This document shows positions 40,457 to 49,557 of a stretch of DNA of 64,000 nt, in pieces (position 1 is the stretch's first letter; each line of letters opens with the position of its first letter). The position numbers and the translations under genes are program-made. The DNA is from CAYYKK01 sp046351395. GTDB lineage: Bacteria > Myxococcota_A > Polyangia > Polyangiales > Polyangiaceae. The stretch is from the NCBI GenBank assembly GCA_046351395.1, contig JAXLYP010000018.1, positions 124,001-188,000 of the forward strand. The letters are read 5' to 3'. Below the pieces are notes generated by a model, which worked only from the letters and a program-made list of their open reading frames with translations, did no database searches and had not been told where the DNA came from.

Positions 40457-41820
40457 GTGACGACGGAGACGCCCGCCCCGACTGACGCGCTCTTCGCGCG
40501 GCTCCGCGCCGGCCTCGCGTGGGCGTCGGCGCGACCCCTCGTCATCGCGCTCGCGATCTACCTCGTCGTCGAGGTCGCGTTCCTGCTCACCGCGGGGAAT
40601 CTCCTTGGCGCGCACACCCCGTTCAACCACTTCGCGCTCCTCGCGGACGCGTGGCTCCACGGGCGCCTCGACCTCGGGGGCCCGCCGCCCGCGGCACCGG
40701 GAACAACGACTTCGCGGTCTTTCACGAGCGCGTGTACGTGAGCTTCCCCCCCGTGCCCGCGGCGCTCATCACGCCGCTCGTCGCGCTGAGCGGCGGCGCG
40801 GAGTCGACGCGCGACGGCCTCTTCTACTTGCTGCTCGCCGGCGTCGCGCCCGCGGCGCTCTTCCTCGCGCTCGACAAACTCAGCCGCGCCGGGCGCTCGC
40901 GGCGGAGCCTCGTGGAGAACGCGGCGCTCGCGCTGCTCTTCGCGCTCGGCACGGTGTACTGGTTCACGTCCGTCCAAGGGACCGTGTGGTTCGCGGCCCA
41001 CGTCGTCGGCGCCGGGCTCCTCTCGCTCTACTTGTTCGCGAGCGTCGACGGCGACCACCCGCTCCTCGCGGGCGTCACGATCGGCCTCGCGATCGGCACC
41101 CGCACGCCCATGTTCCTCGCGCTCCCGCTCTTCGTCTGCGAGCACGTGCGCGCATCGAAGGTCGGGTCGATCACGGATCCGTTCTTCGGGCTCGATCCGC
41201 GCCGATTCTTTCGAGGGTGGATCCTGTTCCTCGCGCCGCTCCTCGTCATCGGCGCGGCCCTCGCGTGGCACAACTACGCGCGCTTCCACGATCCGTTCGA
41301 GTTCGGACACCAGTACCTCGCCATCCACTGGCAGGGCCGAATCAAGAAGTGGGGCCTGTTCTCGACCCACTACCTCGCGAAGAACCTCGCGATCATGCTC
41401 ACGTCGCTGCCGTTCTTCGGCGAGCCGCGCGTGCCGCCGCGCATCAACGCGCACGGGCTCGCGCTCACGGTCACCTCGCCGTTCTACCTCTGGGCGCTCT
41501 GGCCCCGGGCGCTCGCGCGGGGGAGCGCGCGGTTCGCCTTCCGCACCATCGCGATCGTCGCGGCGCTCATCGCGCTCGCGGATCTGCTCTACCAAAACTC
41601 GGGGTGGATCCAGTTCGGCTATCGCTTCTCGAACGACTTCGCCCCGCTCCTCTTCGCGCTGATCGCGCTCGGCCGGCGAAGGCTCCGCGTCCTCTTCCTC
41701 GTCGCTGCGGTGTTCGCGCTCGCGGTGAACGCGTTCGGCGCGGTCACGTTCCAGCGGGCGGGGTACGAGCGTTTCTACTTCGTCGATGGCTCGCAGACCA
41801 TCGTGTTCGAGCCCGACTGA
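40457..41820 (+). CDS. Polytopic membrane protein, possible GT-C-type glycosyltransferase (frame slip near 40700)
   Basis: The N-terminal part from GTG 40457 (LVIALAIYLVVEVAFLLTAG, then LLADAWLHGRLDL) and the C-terminal part, in the frame ending at 41820 (NNDFAVFHERVYVSFPPVPA onward), belong to one protein. The frames join if one G is added in GCACCGGGAACAAC near 40697-40705. As given, the first frame stops at 40741. About ten membrane helices. The N-terminal loop NDFAVFH...SFPP and overall plan resemble bacterial GT-C polyprenol-phosphate sugar transferases, but no DxD-type motif can be confirmed. Full length would be about 454 residues. pyrR follows after 70 bp. Confidence 0.6.
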
Positions 41821-41830
41821 GGGCGTCCGC

Positions 41831-41849
41831 GCGCGCGAGCCTCGCGCGC
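41831..41849 (+). promoter_or_regulatory. Hairpin upstream of pyrR
   Basis: GCGCGCGA-GCC-TCGCGCGC, an 8-bp stem with 3-base loop, between the membrane-protein stop and pyrR (start 41891). It could be part of the pyrR leader, since PyrR proteins regulate by binding leader RNA, or a weak terminator. No consensus PyrR-binding loop is visible. Confidence 0.35.
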
Positions 41850-41890
41850 CTGATTGACGCGACGGGGGCGATCGGCGAAGCGGAGCCGAG

Positions 41891-42493
41891 ATGAGCCGCG
41901 TCCTCCTCGATCCCACCGCGATCGGCCTGTCGATCCGACGGATCGCCGCGGAGATCGCCGAGCGCGCGAGGGAGAGGATGGAGAGCCCCGTGCTCGTCGC
42001 GATCCGTCGTGGGGGCTCGCCCTTCGCAAAGCGGATCGCGACGCACGTGGAGGAGCTCGTGGGGGACCGCCCCAGCGTCGGCGCGGTGGACATCACGCTC
42101 TACCGGGACGACGCCGCGACCCACCTCCCGAGCCCGCGGATTGGGCCGAGCCACATCCCGGTCCCCGTCGAGCGCCGGTGGATCATCCTCGTCGACGACG
42201 TGATCTCCACCGGGCGGACGATCCGCGCCGCGCTCGACGCGGTGCTCGACTTCGGGAGGCCGCGGCGCATCGAGCTCGCGGTGCTCGTGGATCGGGGAGG
42301 CCGCGAGCTGCCGATCCAGCCCGACTACGTGGGAACGAGCCGGCCCATCCCCTCCGAGGAGCGGGTCGAAGTCGTAATGAAGCGGGTCGGGCCCCTCGAG
42401 GGCGACGAGGAGCCGTGGGCGCTGCTCGTTCCCCCGAACCCGCCCAGCACCCCCGGCGGGCTACCGCCCGCACGCGCGAAGGAGGCGAAGTGA
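41891..42493 (+). CDS. pyrR: Pyrimidine operon regulator / uracil phosphoribosyltransferase PyrR
   Basis: 200 residues. Type I phosphoribosyltransferase with the PRPP loop RRWIILVDDVISTGRTIRAAL (VDDVxxTGRT) and N-terminal landmarks VLVAIRRGGSPFAKRIA and VDITLYRDDAA (PyrR-specific 'lDitlyRDD'). It regulates pyr mRNA in response to UMP and has UPRTase activity. A Pro-rich tail of about 20 residues is extra. Followed by pyrB at a GTGA overlap, the standard order. Confidence 0.95.
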   Translation: MSRVLLDPTAIGLSIRRIAAEIAERARERMESPVLVAIRRGGSPFAKRIATHVEELVGDRPSVGAVDITLYRDDAATHLPSPRIGPSHIPVPVERRWIILVDDVISTGRTIRAALDAVLDFGRPRRIELAVLVDRGGRELPIQPDYVGTSRPIPSEERVEVVMKRVGPLEGDEEPWALLVPPNPPSTPGGLPPARAKEAK

Positions 42494-43467
42494 CCGAGTC
42501 GATCGAGGGGATGGACGCTCCGACGTCGCAGCCGTCGCTGCCGATCCGGCTGACCTCGCTGCTCTCGGCGAGCGACCTCTCGGCGGACGCCGCGCACGCC
42601 ATCTTCCGCGCCGCGGACTCGTTCTTCGAGGTGTCGACGCGGAGCGTGCGCAAGGTGCCGGCGCTCCGAGGCAAGACGCTCCTGAACGTGTTCTTCGAGG
42701 CCTCGACCCGGACGCGCACCTCGTTCGAGCTCGCGGGCAAGCGCCTGAGCATGGACACGGTCAACCTCGCGGGCTCGTCGTCGAGCACGACGAAGGGCGA
42801 GACCCTGCTCGACACGATCAAGACCCTGGAGGCGATGCGGCCCGACGTCGTCGTGATCCGGCACGCGGCGTCCGGCGCCGCGCACTACGTCGCGGCCCGA
42901 TCTTCCGTGCCCATCGTCAACGCGGGTGACGGGACGCACGAGCACCCCACCCAGGCGCTCCTCGACGCGTTCACGATGCGCAAACACAAGGGCGACATCG
43001 CGGGGCTCAAGGTGGCCATCTGCGGGGACGTACTCCACAGCCGCGTCGCGCGCTCGAACGCGATCCTCCTCTCGACCCTCGGCGCGGACGTGCACCTCGC
43101 CGCGCCGCACACGCTCATGCCCGTGTTCGCCGAGACGCTGGGGGCGCGCGTCACCGTTCACCCGAGGATGGAGCCCGCGATCGAAGGGGCGGACGTCGTC
43201 ATGATGCTCCGCATCCAGCGCGAGCGCCTCCAGGGCGCGTACCTGCCCTCGACGCGCGAGTACGCGCGCACGTTCGGTCTCAGCCCGGCTCGGCTCCGCC
43301 TCGCAAAGCCGGACGCGATCGTCATGCACCCGGGTCCGATGAACCGCGGGGTCGAGATCTCCGCCGAGGTCGCGGACGGTCCGCGGAGCGTCATCCTCGA
43401 TCAGGTCGAAGCGGGGGTCGCGATCCGGATGGCCGTTCTCTGGTTCTGTCGCTCGTCGGCCGAATAG
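42490..43467 (+). CDS. pyrB: Aspartate carbamoyltransferase catalytic subunit
   Basis: 325 residues from GTG 42490 (GTGA with the pyrR stop). Carbamoyl-phosphate site EASTRTRTSFELAGKRL (STRTR), HEHPTQALLDAFTM (HPxQ), aspartate loop region MLRIQRERLQGAYLPS and VMHPGPMNRGVEISAEVAD (HPGPmNRG). Makes carbamoyl-aspartate, the first committed pyrimidine step. No pyrC follows; two small lipoprotein genes do. Confidence 0.95.
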   Translation: MTESIEGMDAPTSQPSLPIRLTSLLSASDLSADAAHAIFRAADSFFEVSTRSVRKVPALRGKTLLNVFFEASTRTRTSFELAGKRLSMDTVNLAGSSSSTTKGETLLDTIKTLEAMRPDVVVIRHAASGAAHYVAARSSVPIVNAGDGTHEHPTQALLDAFTMRKHKGDIAGLKVAICGDVLHSRVARSNAILLSTLGADVHLAAPHTLMPVFAETLGARVTVHPRMEPAIEGADVVMMLRIQRERLQGAYLPSTREYARTFGLSPARLRLAKPDAIVMHPGPMNRGVEISAEVADGPRSVILDQVEAGVAIRMAVLWFCRSSAE

Positions 43468-43565
43468 ATGGACGGCCGACGCATTTTGCGGGGAAGTTTT
43501 TTCCGCCCCGCGCGTACGAGGGCCGCGTTCCTTGGACGCGGCCCGCGCTCATGGGAGGTCGTGTG

Positions 43566-43817
43566 ATGAAGGTCGTTCTATGGACATCGATGGCGCTCGT
43601 GAGCCTCTCCACGCTCGGCTGCGCCACCGACTATGAGCGGTATGCGGACGCGGCATGCGCGTGCAAGGAGAAGCAGTGCGCCGACGACGTCGCGAAGGCC
43701 CTCGCTGGGAAGCTCAAGGCGGATCCGCGGAGCGCGAAGGAGATCGTCGTGGCGCTGAGTGACCGGGATCGGGAGGCGCTGAAGCGCGGCGACGATTGCG
43801 GAGCGAAGCTGAAATAG
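43566..43817 (+). CDS. Small Cys-rich lipoprotein (twin 1)
   Basis: 83 residues from ATG 43566; GGAGG at 43554-43558. Signal MKVVLWTSMALVSLSTLGCA with lipobox TLGC. The mature part has ACACKEKQCADDVAKAL (C-x-C-x4-C) and a C-terminal DDCGAKLK. The same spacing recurs in the next gene, so the pair arose by duplication. The motif pattern is consistent with a disulfide-held helical hairpin; function unknown. Confidence 0.75.
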   Translation: MKVVLWTSMALVSLSTLGCATDYERYADAACACKEKQCADDVAKALAGKLKADPRSAKEIVVALSDRDREALKRGDDCGAKLK

Positions 43818-43906
43818 CGCGTCATTCGCGCTCGATTGAGACAAAGGTCGTTGAGCAAGTCTGGCTCCGAGGTCGTGCACGACTCGGGCTGATCTGGGAG
43901 GTCGAG

Positions 43907-44152
43907 ATGAAGAAGGTTGCCGTGTTGGGTTCCGTGCTCGTGCTCGCGTTCGCGGCGATGGGCTGCAAGAGCGAATCCGAGAAGTTCGCCGACGAGGTCT
44001 GCGCGTGCGCGGACAAGGACTGCGCGATGAAGGTGGTGGATCGCCTCCTCGAGAAGCACAAGGACGACGACAAGTCGAAGAAGGAGAAGGACTCCGAGGC
44101 CGACAAGAAGGCCGGCGAGCGCGCCGAGGAGTGCATGAAGAAGCTCAAGTAG
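43907..44152 (+). CDS. Small Cys-rich lipoprotein (twin 2)
   Basis: 81 residues from ATG 43907, preceded by GGGAGG. Signal KKVAVLGSVLVLAFAAMGCK (lipobox AMGC). EVCACADKDCAMKVVDRLLE (C-x-C-x4-C) and EECMKKLK at the end mirror the upstream paralog. Between them lies a strongly charged Lys/Asp/Glu helix. A GC-rich hairpin terminator follows at 44192. Confidence 0.75.
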   Translation: MKKVAVLGSVLVLAFAAMGCKSESEKFADEVCACADKDCAMKVVDRLLEKHKDDDKSKKEKDSEADKKAGERAEECMKKLK

Positions 44153-44191
44153 CTCTCGCGCAGGCCTGAGCCATGTGGCTCGGCGCCGACC

Positions 44192-44220
44192 GGGCCGCTG
44201 GAGACTTCCTCCGGCGGCCC
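44192..44220. terminator. Terminator-like hairpin between convergent genes
   Basis: 12-bp stem (one G-T pair) from 44192-44203 with 44209-44220, 5-base loop ACTTC, then GCTCTCATTT. It lies between the lipoprotein gene (stop 44152) and the convergent M16 peptidase gene (stop 44327). The weak T tail is usual in GC-rich genomes. Confidence 0.6.
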
Positions 44221-44326
44221 GCTCTCATTTCTGGCGGCCCCCCCAACCGAGCGTCGCGCCGCTGGGCTGGAGGCCTCGCTGGACCGCTCGCCCCGCTCTC
44301 GCGGGATCCCGGCAGCTCGATCGGGG

Positions 44327-45607
44327 CTACTCGAAGTCGAACGGCTGAACGGTTACGCGCCCGAGGTTCGGGATGGCTTTCTCGAGCGCGGCGCCGATCT
44401 CCGAGTACGTCCCCACGACGGCGACGACGAGATCGTCCTCGGGGACGCGCCGGTGGAGCGCGCGGTTCGCGCCGTCGAGTCTCACGGCTGCGACGGACGC
44501 GAGGTACCCGGAGTAGTAGTCGGCCGGAAGATCGAAGATCGCGACGTCGAGCGGCTGGTGGACGCGCTTGCGGGCGGTGTCGATCTCGAACGCGTGCGAT
44601 CGCGATAGGTAGTTCTTCGCGAACGCGAGCTCGTCCTCGCGGATCCCGTCCGCGCGGAGCTGCTTCACGAGGTCGAGCTCGAGCGCGAGACACGCCGCGG
44701 CGTCCGTCGCTGCGGGGGCGGTCCACATCGTGAACGCCTCGCGCCGTCGATCGAACCCCGCGCGGGAGGACGCGCCGTACGACCACCCCCGCTTCGATCG
44801 GACCTCCGCCATCAGCCGGGAGGTGAACGTGCCGCCGAAGACGGTATTGCCGACGAGCAGCTCGTAGTGATCGGGATCGTGCGCGTGGGAGCCGAGGCCC
44901 CCCACGCACATCTGCGTCTGGGTGCGATCGGGCTTGTCGACGAACACCAGGTGCCGGCCGCTCGGCGGCGCGGGCTCCGGCGTCGGGTCCTCGATCTTCG
45001 CCCCCCGGGGCAGCCTGGCGAGCGCACGCTCGAAGGCGGCCTCGGCGCGCGGCCGATCGATGTCGCCGCTGATCGCGACGAGTGCGTTCTCGCGCGTGTA
45101 GTGGCGCTCGTAGAACGCGACGACGTCCGCCCGCGTGATCGAGGCGAGCGACGCGATCGACCCGGACGATCGCCTCGCGTAGGGGTGGTCGGCGAACAGC
45201 GTTCGCCGGAACGCGCGCGACGCGAGCGTTCGATCGTTGTCGCGCGCTTCGACGATCTCGCTCTGCGCCTCGCGCACGAGCCGATCGAGCTCCGCCTGGT
45301 CGAACGTGGGCGCGCCGAGCAGCCGCGAGACGAGGTCGACGAACGGATCGAGGTTCCGTTTGATGACCTCGAAGTGGGCGGACGTCGTGCTGATCGTGGC
45401 GTCCGCGCCGAACTCCGCGCCGAGCGCGTCCACGGCGTCCTCGATCTGCTCCGCGCCGAGGCCGTCCGCGCCGCGCCGGAGCATCCGCGCCGTGATCCGC
45501 GCGAGCCCCTCCTTGCCCGGTGGGTCGTGCGCGCTCCCCGATCGGAACGCGAGCGCGAAGCTCACGATCGGCAGCGCCCCGGACGACTCCAAATAGAGCT
45601 CGCTCAT
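44327..45607 (-). CDS. M16 peptidase-family protein, non-catalytic partner
   Basis: 426 residues of the pitrilysin (M16) fold: IVSFALAFRSGSAHDPPGKEG, then GLARITARML where active members have HxxEH, so the zinc ligands are missing. The C-terminal half has the substrate-binding R/Y pair segment (SKRGWSYGASSR) typical of the regulatory subunit. Together with the active M16 protein upstream (ATGA overlap, 45607-45604) it should form a heterodimeric peptidase like the bacterial PqqF/YmxG-type pairs. No signal peptide is visible. Confidence 0.9.
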   Translation of the reverse strand: MSELYLESSGALPIVSFALAFRSGSAHDPPGKEGLARITARMLRRGADGLGAEQIEDAVDALGAEFGADATISTTSAHFEVIKRNLDPFVDLVSRLLGAPTFDQAELDRLVREAQSEIVEARDNDRTLASRAFRRTLFADHPYARRSSGSIASLASITRADVVAFYERHYTRENALVAISGDIDRPRAEAAFERALARLPRGAKIEDPTPEPAPPSGRHLVFVDKPDRTQTQMCVGGLGSHAHDPDHYELLVGNTVFGGTFTSRLMAEVRSKRGWSYGASSRAGFDRRREAFTMWTAPAATDAAACLALELDLVKQLRADGIREDELAFAKNYLSRSHAFEIDTARKRVHQPLDVAIFDLPADYYSGYLASVAAVRLDGANRALHRRVPEDDLVVAVVGTYSEIGAALEKAIPNLGRVTVQPFDFE

Positions 45608-46935
45608 GCTGCCTCCTCCTCGTCGCCCTCGCCGTCCTCGTCCTCTTCGAGCTCGCCGCTCGGCTCGACCTCCACGACCGTGCGGCCCTCGCGGCGCAAG
45701 TAGGTCTTCGCGACGCGCGCCACGTCCTCGATCGTCACGCGCCGCTGCTCCTCGAGCTTGTCGAAGAGCGAAGCGGGCGTCCCCAGCACCGTGTCATAAA
45801 GGCCGATCGTCTCCGCCTTGCCGCTCACGCTCTCGAGGCCCTGCAGCGTCCCGAGCTCGATGCGCGCCTTCGCCTTCTCGAGCTCCGCGGCGCTCACCGG
45901 CTCACGCACGACGCGATCGAGTTCTTCGTCGAGCGCCGCGAGGAGCGCGGCCGAGTCGTGCGGCTCGCGCGCAGAGAGCCAGATGTCGAAGAGGGATGGA
46001 TGCTTGAAGGTCCCCACGTACCCGCGCACCTCCGACGCGATCTCCTTCGTTCGCACCAGCGCGCGGTGCACGCGCGAGCCCCGCCCACCGAACAGGATCT
46101 CCGAGAGGACGCTCATCGGTGCATGGTCGGGGTCCCCGAACGCAGGCGACTTGTACCCGACGGCCACCTTGAACGTCTCCGTCGGCTTCTCGACCGACAC
46201 GCGGCGCTCCGCGATCTGGGGCGGCTCGGGGCGCTCGACCTCCGGGGGGATGACGCTCGCGTCGAAGCCACCATAGTGCCGCTCCACGAGATCGAGGAGC
46301 GCGGGGAGCTCCACGTCCCCGACGACGACGAGCGTGACGTTGTTGGGCGCGTAGTACGTCTTGTAGAACGCGACGCAGTCCTCCGGCGTGAACGCCTGGA
46401 TGTCCTTCATCCAGCCGATCGTGGGGATCCCGTACCCGTGCCGCTCGAACGCGGTCTTGTAGAGCAGCTCGCTCACGAACCCATCGATGTCATCGTCCAC
46501 GCGCTGGCGCCGCTCGTTCGAGACGACCTCCTTCTCGCTCGCGACCTGCGGCTCCCGCAGCACGAGGCGCGTGAGACGCTCCGACTCGAGCCGGATCGAG
46601 AGCGCGAGCGCCTCCTTCGGGAGGTTCTGGTGGTAGTACGTCCAATCGAGGAACGTCGCTGCGTTCGTCTCCACGCCCGCCTCCTCGAGCGTTCGGTCGA
46701 AGACCCCGGGCCCGGACAGCTCCGTCTCGCCGAACATGAGGTGCTCGAAGAGGTGGCAGATGCCCGTCTTCCCTTCCCTCTCGAAGCGCGAGCCCACGCG
46801 GACCCAGGTCTGCAGGCAGACGACGGGCGCAGAGGGATCGACCTCCACGAGCAGTCGGAGGCCATTCGCGAGTGCATAGCTCTCCACCTTCATGGTGGGG
46901 CCGAACGGGATCGTCCCCGTGTGCTGGATGGGCAT
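45604..46935 (-). CDS. M16 family zinc peptidase, catalytic subunit
   Basis: 443 residues from ATG 46935 (ATG 46893 gives the usual N-terminus KVESYALANGLRLL). The inverted zinc motif HLFEHLMF (HxxEH) near residue 62 and the distal Glu in SEKEVVSNERRQRVDDD complete the metal site. It cleaves peptides together with the catalytically dead partner encoded downstream. C-terminal GSRVHRALVRTKEIA is the substrate-binding region. The tail is strongly acidic (EEDEDGEGDEEE). Confidence 0.92.
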   Translation of the reverse strand: MPIQHTGTIPFGPTMKVESYALANGLRLLVEVDPSAPVVCLQTWVRVGSRFEREGKTGICHLFEHLMFGETELSGPGVFDRTLEEAGVETNAATFLDWTYYHQNLPKEALALSIRLESERLTRLVLREPQVASEKEVVSNERRQRVDDDIDGFVSELLYKTAFERHGYGIPTIGWMKDIQAFTPEDCVAFYKTYYAPNNVTLVVVGDVELPALLDLVERHYGGFDASVIPPEVERPEPPQIAERRVSVEKPTETFKVAVGYKSPAFGDPDHAPMSVLSEILFGGRGSRVHRALVRTKEIASEVRGYVGTFKHPSLFDIWLSAREPHDSAALLAALDEELDRVVREPVSAAELEKAKARIELGTLQGLESVSGKAETIGLYDTVLGTPASLFDKLEEQRRVTIEDVARVAKTYLRREGRTVVEVEPSGELEEDEDGEGDEEEAA

Positions 46936-46966
46936 GGGGCGGTCTTACCCCGCGGGCGCCGGGCCG

Positions 46967-48592
46967 TCACGCTCGGCGGCGGCGCGAGCGCGCGAGCGCG
47001 CCCAACGCGGTGACGAGCACGAGGGCACCCGAGGCATCGCCGTCGCCCTCGCCGTGCGCGGCGCACGCGCACCCGCTGCCCGCGATCTCGTGGTATCCGC
47101 CGCCGTCGTCCGCGCCGACGCCCTTCGCGAACTCGAGCCACACGTGGCTCGTCACCGTCGCGGGGAGACCCGACGCGAGCACCTCGACCCGGTACCGATC
47201 GATCTTGCCCTCCGCGCTCGCGACCTCGCGCGTCAGCTCGAAGGCGTCCCCGTCGACGTCCACGCTGTCCTCGGGGACGCCGTTCACCACCCATCGAGCG
47301 GACGTGCCGCCGCCGCCCGTGATCTTCGCGCGCAGCGTCGTCCGCTCGGCGCGCACGGTGTCGCCGTCGAGCGGGACGTCGCTCGTGAGCTCGACCATGG
47401 GATCGCTCGCGCCATGGAACTTCACGACCGTGCGCCCGCTCTGGATGCCCTCGAGGATCCCTTTCGCGCTGAGCTCCGCTGCGTACACGAACGTGCGCGG
47501 GGTCCCCACGGGTGCGCCGAACATCCCGATGTCTTGCCCCGCGGAGTGGTCGTCGCTCCCGCCGACGATCGCGACGTGCTTGCCCGTCGCGCAGAGCTCG
47601 TCCCAGAACGCGAGCGTACCCGCGCCGAAGAGGTCGCCCGTGGCCGCCGTCACGATCTCGACCGCGTCGACGTTCGCCGCGGGGAGGTCGTGCTTCCAGG
47701 AGCACCCGATGCAGAGGTTGCCGAGATCGAAGAGCGGGTGGTTGATCGAGAAGAGCGCGCCGTTCGCGTGGAACGCGTCCGCCGCGCTCTGGATGGTGAC
47801 GCCCGGCTGACCGATCTTGTGATCGACCCACTCCGTCGCGCCGATGCCGTTCGCGTGCCCCGCGTACGTCGTGTACTCGACGCCCGGGAGCACGAGGATG
47901 TCCGGGTGCTTGCTCTGCGTGTCGCGGATGAAGTCGAGCTGCGAGACGGTGTTGTGATCCGAGAGCTCCACGAAATCGAGGCCCTCGGCTCGCGCGAACG
48001 TCACGAGCTCGTCGATCGAGGGGTCGGCGTCGCCGCTCTCCCTCGAGTGCGCGTGGAGGTCGCCCGCGTACCAGCGCGGGCCGGCGGCGAGCGCGGGCGT
48101 GGGCGCGTAGGGTTGGCGCTCGGGCTGCGCGGCGAGGGTCGGCGCGTCGCGAAGGGTGACGACGACGTGGTAGTGGACCGCGGGGCTCACGATCTTCGCC
48201 TTGCCGACGACGACCCTCCACTTGCCCGGGAGGATGGGACGGGCGAGGTAGCTGCGCGACGCGGCGAACTCGCCGACGATCGCCGGCTCCCCGTTTCCGC
48301 CGCCCCACCCCCGAAACCCGCTCGGATCATCGAGGCCCCAGTCGATGATGTCGTCCGCCGACTGGTCGTCGTGATCGACCTGGATCTCCTTCACGCCCGC
48401 GGGGACGTCGAACTCGATGAACTCGTGGTCGAGTCCTCCGGCGACGAGATCGCCGTCGAACGTGAGCGTCTGGTCCGCGCGCGCCTCTCTCGCGCCGATC
48501 AGGAGAGCGCCCACGGAGAGCGAGCTCCCTAGAAACCGCGCGACGCGATGACGCGTAGGTCCGCGCAGAGCGCGTGCGGGAGAATCGACCAT
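46967..48592 (-). CDS. CehA/McbA-type PHP-domain metallohydrolase with MYXO-CTERM-like tail
   Basis: 541 residues. Signal peptide about 1-40 (FLGSSLSVGALLIGAREARA). An N-terminal beta domain is followed by the PHP metal site: WYAGDLHAHSRESGD (DxHxH), FVELSDHNTV (DHN), VLPGVEYTTYAGHANGIG and LFSINHPLFD, all features of CehA/McbA-like hydrolases of phosphate or carbamate esters. The C-terminus is GSGCACAAHGEGDG, then LVLVTALGALA and RSRRRRA: a Cys-containing stretch, hydrophobic helix and Arg cluster, as in the MYXO-CTERM sorting signal processed by myxosortases. Divergent from the 48621 gene with only 28 bp between starts. Confidence 0.8.
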   Translation of the reverse strand: MVDSPARALRGPTRHRVARFLGSSLSVGALLIGAREARADQTLTFDGDLVAGGLDHEFIEFDVPAGVKEIQVDHDDQSADDIIDWGLDDPSGFRGWGGGNGEPAIVGEFAASRSYLARPILPGKWRVVVGKAKIVSPAVHYHVVVTLRDAPTLAAQPERQPYAPTPALAAGPRWYAGDLHAHSRESGDADPSIDELVTFARAEGLDFVELSDHNTVSQLDFIRDTQSKHPDILVLPGVEYTTYAGHANGIGATEWVDHKIGQPGVTIQSAADAFHANGALFSINHPLFDLGNLCIGCSWKHDLPAANVDAVEIVTAATGDLFGAGTLAFWDELCATGKHVAIVGGSDDHSAGQDIGMFGAPVGTPRTFVYAAELSAKGILEGIQSGRTVVKFHGASDPMVELTSDVPLDGDTVRAERTTLRAKITGGGGTSARWVVNGVPEDSVDVDGDAFELTREVASAEGKIDRYRVEVLASGLPATVTSHVWLEFAKGVGADDGGGYHEIAGSGCACAAHGEGDGDASGALVLVTALGALARSRRRRA

Positions 48593-48620
48593 GGATCCGT
48601 TGTATCAGTAGGCCGGGGAC

Positions 48621-49478
48621 ATGAAGAGATCCCGGGTCGTCTACACCCTCGCCTACGTCGTCGCGATCGCGCTCGCGCTCGGCGTCGCGCTCCTCACGCG
48701 CGCCGCGCTCGGCCCCATCGGCTCGGCCATCGCGGGAGGCGGCGCCGCCACGCTCCTGCTCTACGCGACGGGGCTCCTCTTTCGGAACTCCGGCTTCTAC
48801 GACGTGTATTGGAGCGTGTTCCCACCCCTCGCCGCGGCGGCGTGGTGCACCGCGTACGGCGCGTGGAGCTCACCTCGCGCGCTCGCCGCGTTCGGTATGG
48901 CGACGTTGTGGGGCGGCCGGCTCACGCTGAACTGGGCGACGCACTGGGAGGGCTTGGCGCACGAGGACTGGCGCTACGTCGACCTCCGGAAGAAGACCGG
49001 GCGCCTCTATTGGCTCGCGAGCTTCGGGGCGCTCCACGTATTTCCGTTCGCGCTCGTCACGCTCGGCTCGCTTCCGCTCGCGGCGGCGATCCAGTCGAAG
49101 GATCCATTCGGCGCGCTCGACGCGGTGGCCGTCGCGGTCAACGTCGTCGCCGTCCTGCTCGAGACGATCGCCGACCTCCAGCTCCACGCGTATCGCCGGG
49201 CGAACCACCCACGCGACCAGTTCCTCCAGACGGGGCTCTGGGCCTATTCGCGGCACCCGAACTACTGCGGCGAGGTGCTCGCCTGGTGGTCCTTCGCGAT
49301 CCTCGGGCTCGCCGCCGATCCGAAGCCGTGGCTCGTCCTCGGCGCGGCGGGCGTCACGGGCATGGTCGTCGGTGCGAGCATCCCGATGGCCGAGGCGCGC
49401 GCGCTCGCGAAGCGCCCGGCGTTCGCGGACTACCAGCGCCGCGTCTCGCGCCTCATCCCCTGGTTCCCGAAGAAATAG
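48621..49478 (+). CDS. DUF1295 / steroid 5-alpha-reductase-like membrane protein
   Basis: 285 residues with about seven membrane helices. The conserved C-terminal NADPH-binding motif is visible: RHPNYCGEVLAWWSFAILG, followed by EARALAKRPAFADYQRRVSR (typical of the DUF1295 branch). Upstream, LTLNWATHWEGLAHEDWRYV matches the family's 'W..h.GEDwRY' segment. Members reduce or methylate lipid-like substrates; the one here is unknown. Ends before a 79-bp gap facing the lipoprotein gene. Confidence 0.88.
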   Translation: MKRSRVVYTLAYVVAIALALGVALLTRAALGPIGSAIAGGGAATLLLYATGLLFRNSGFYDVYWSVFPPLAAAAWCTAYGAWSSPRALAAFGMATLWGGRLTLNWATHWEGLAHEDWRYVDLRKKTGRLYWLASFGALHVFPFALVTLGSLPLAAAIQSKDPFGALDAVAVAVNVVAVLLETIADLQLHAYRRANHPRDQFLQTGLWAYSRHPNYCGEVLAWWSFAILGLAADPKPWLVLGAAGVTGMVVGASIPMAEARALAKRPAFADYQRRVSRLIPWFPKK

Positions 49479-49557
49479 CGCGCCCGGCTCGCCGCGATCC
49501 GTGGCGCGCCCCGCTTCCGCACGAGCGGCGGCGCTCGGAACGACTCCGCTACCCGGC

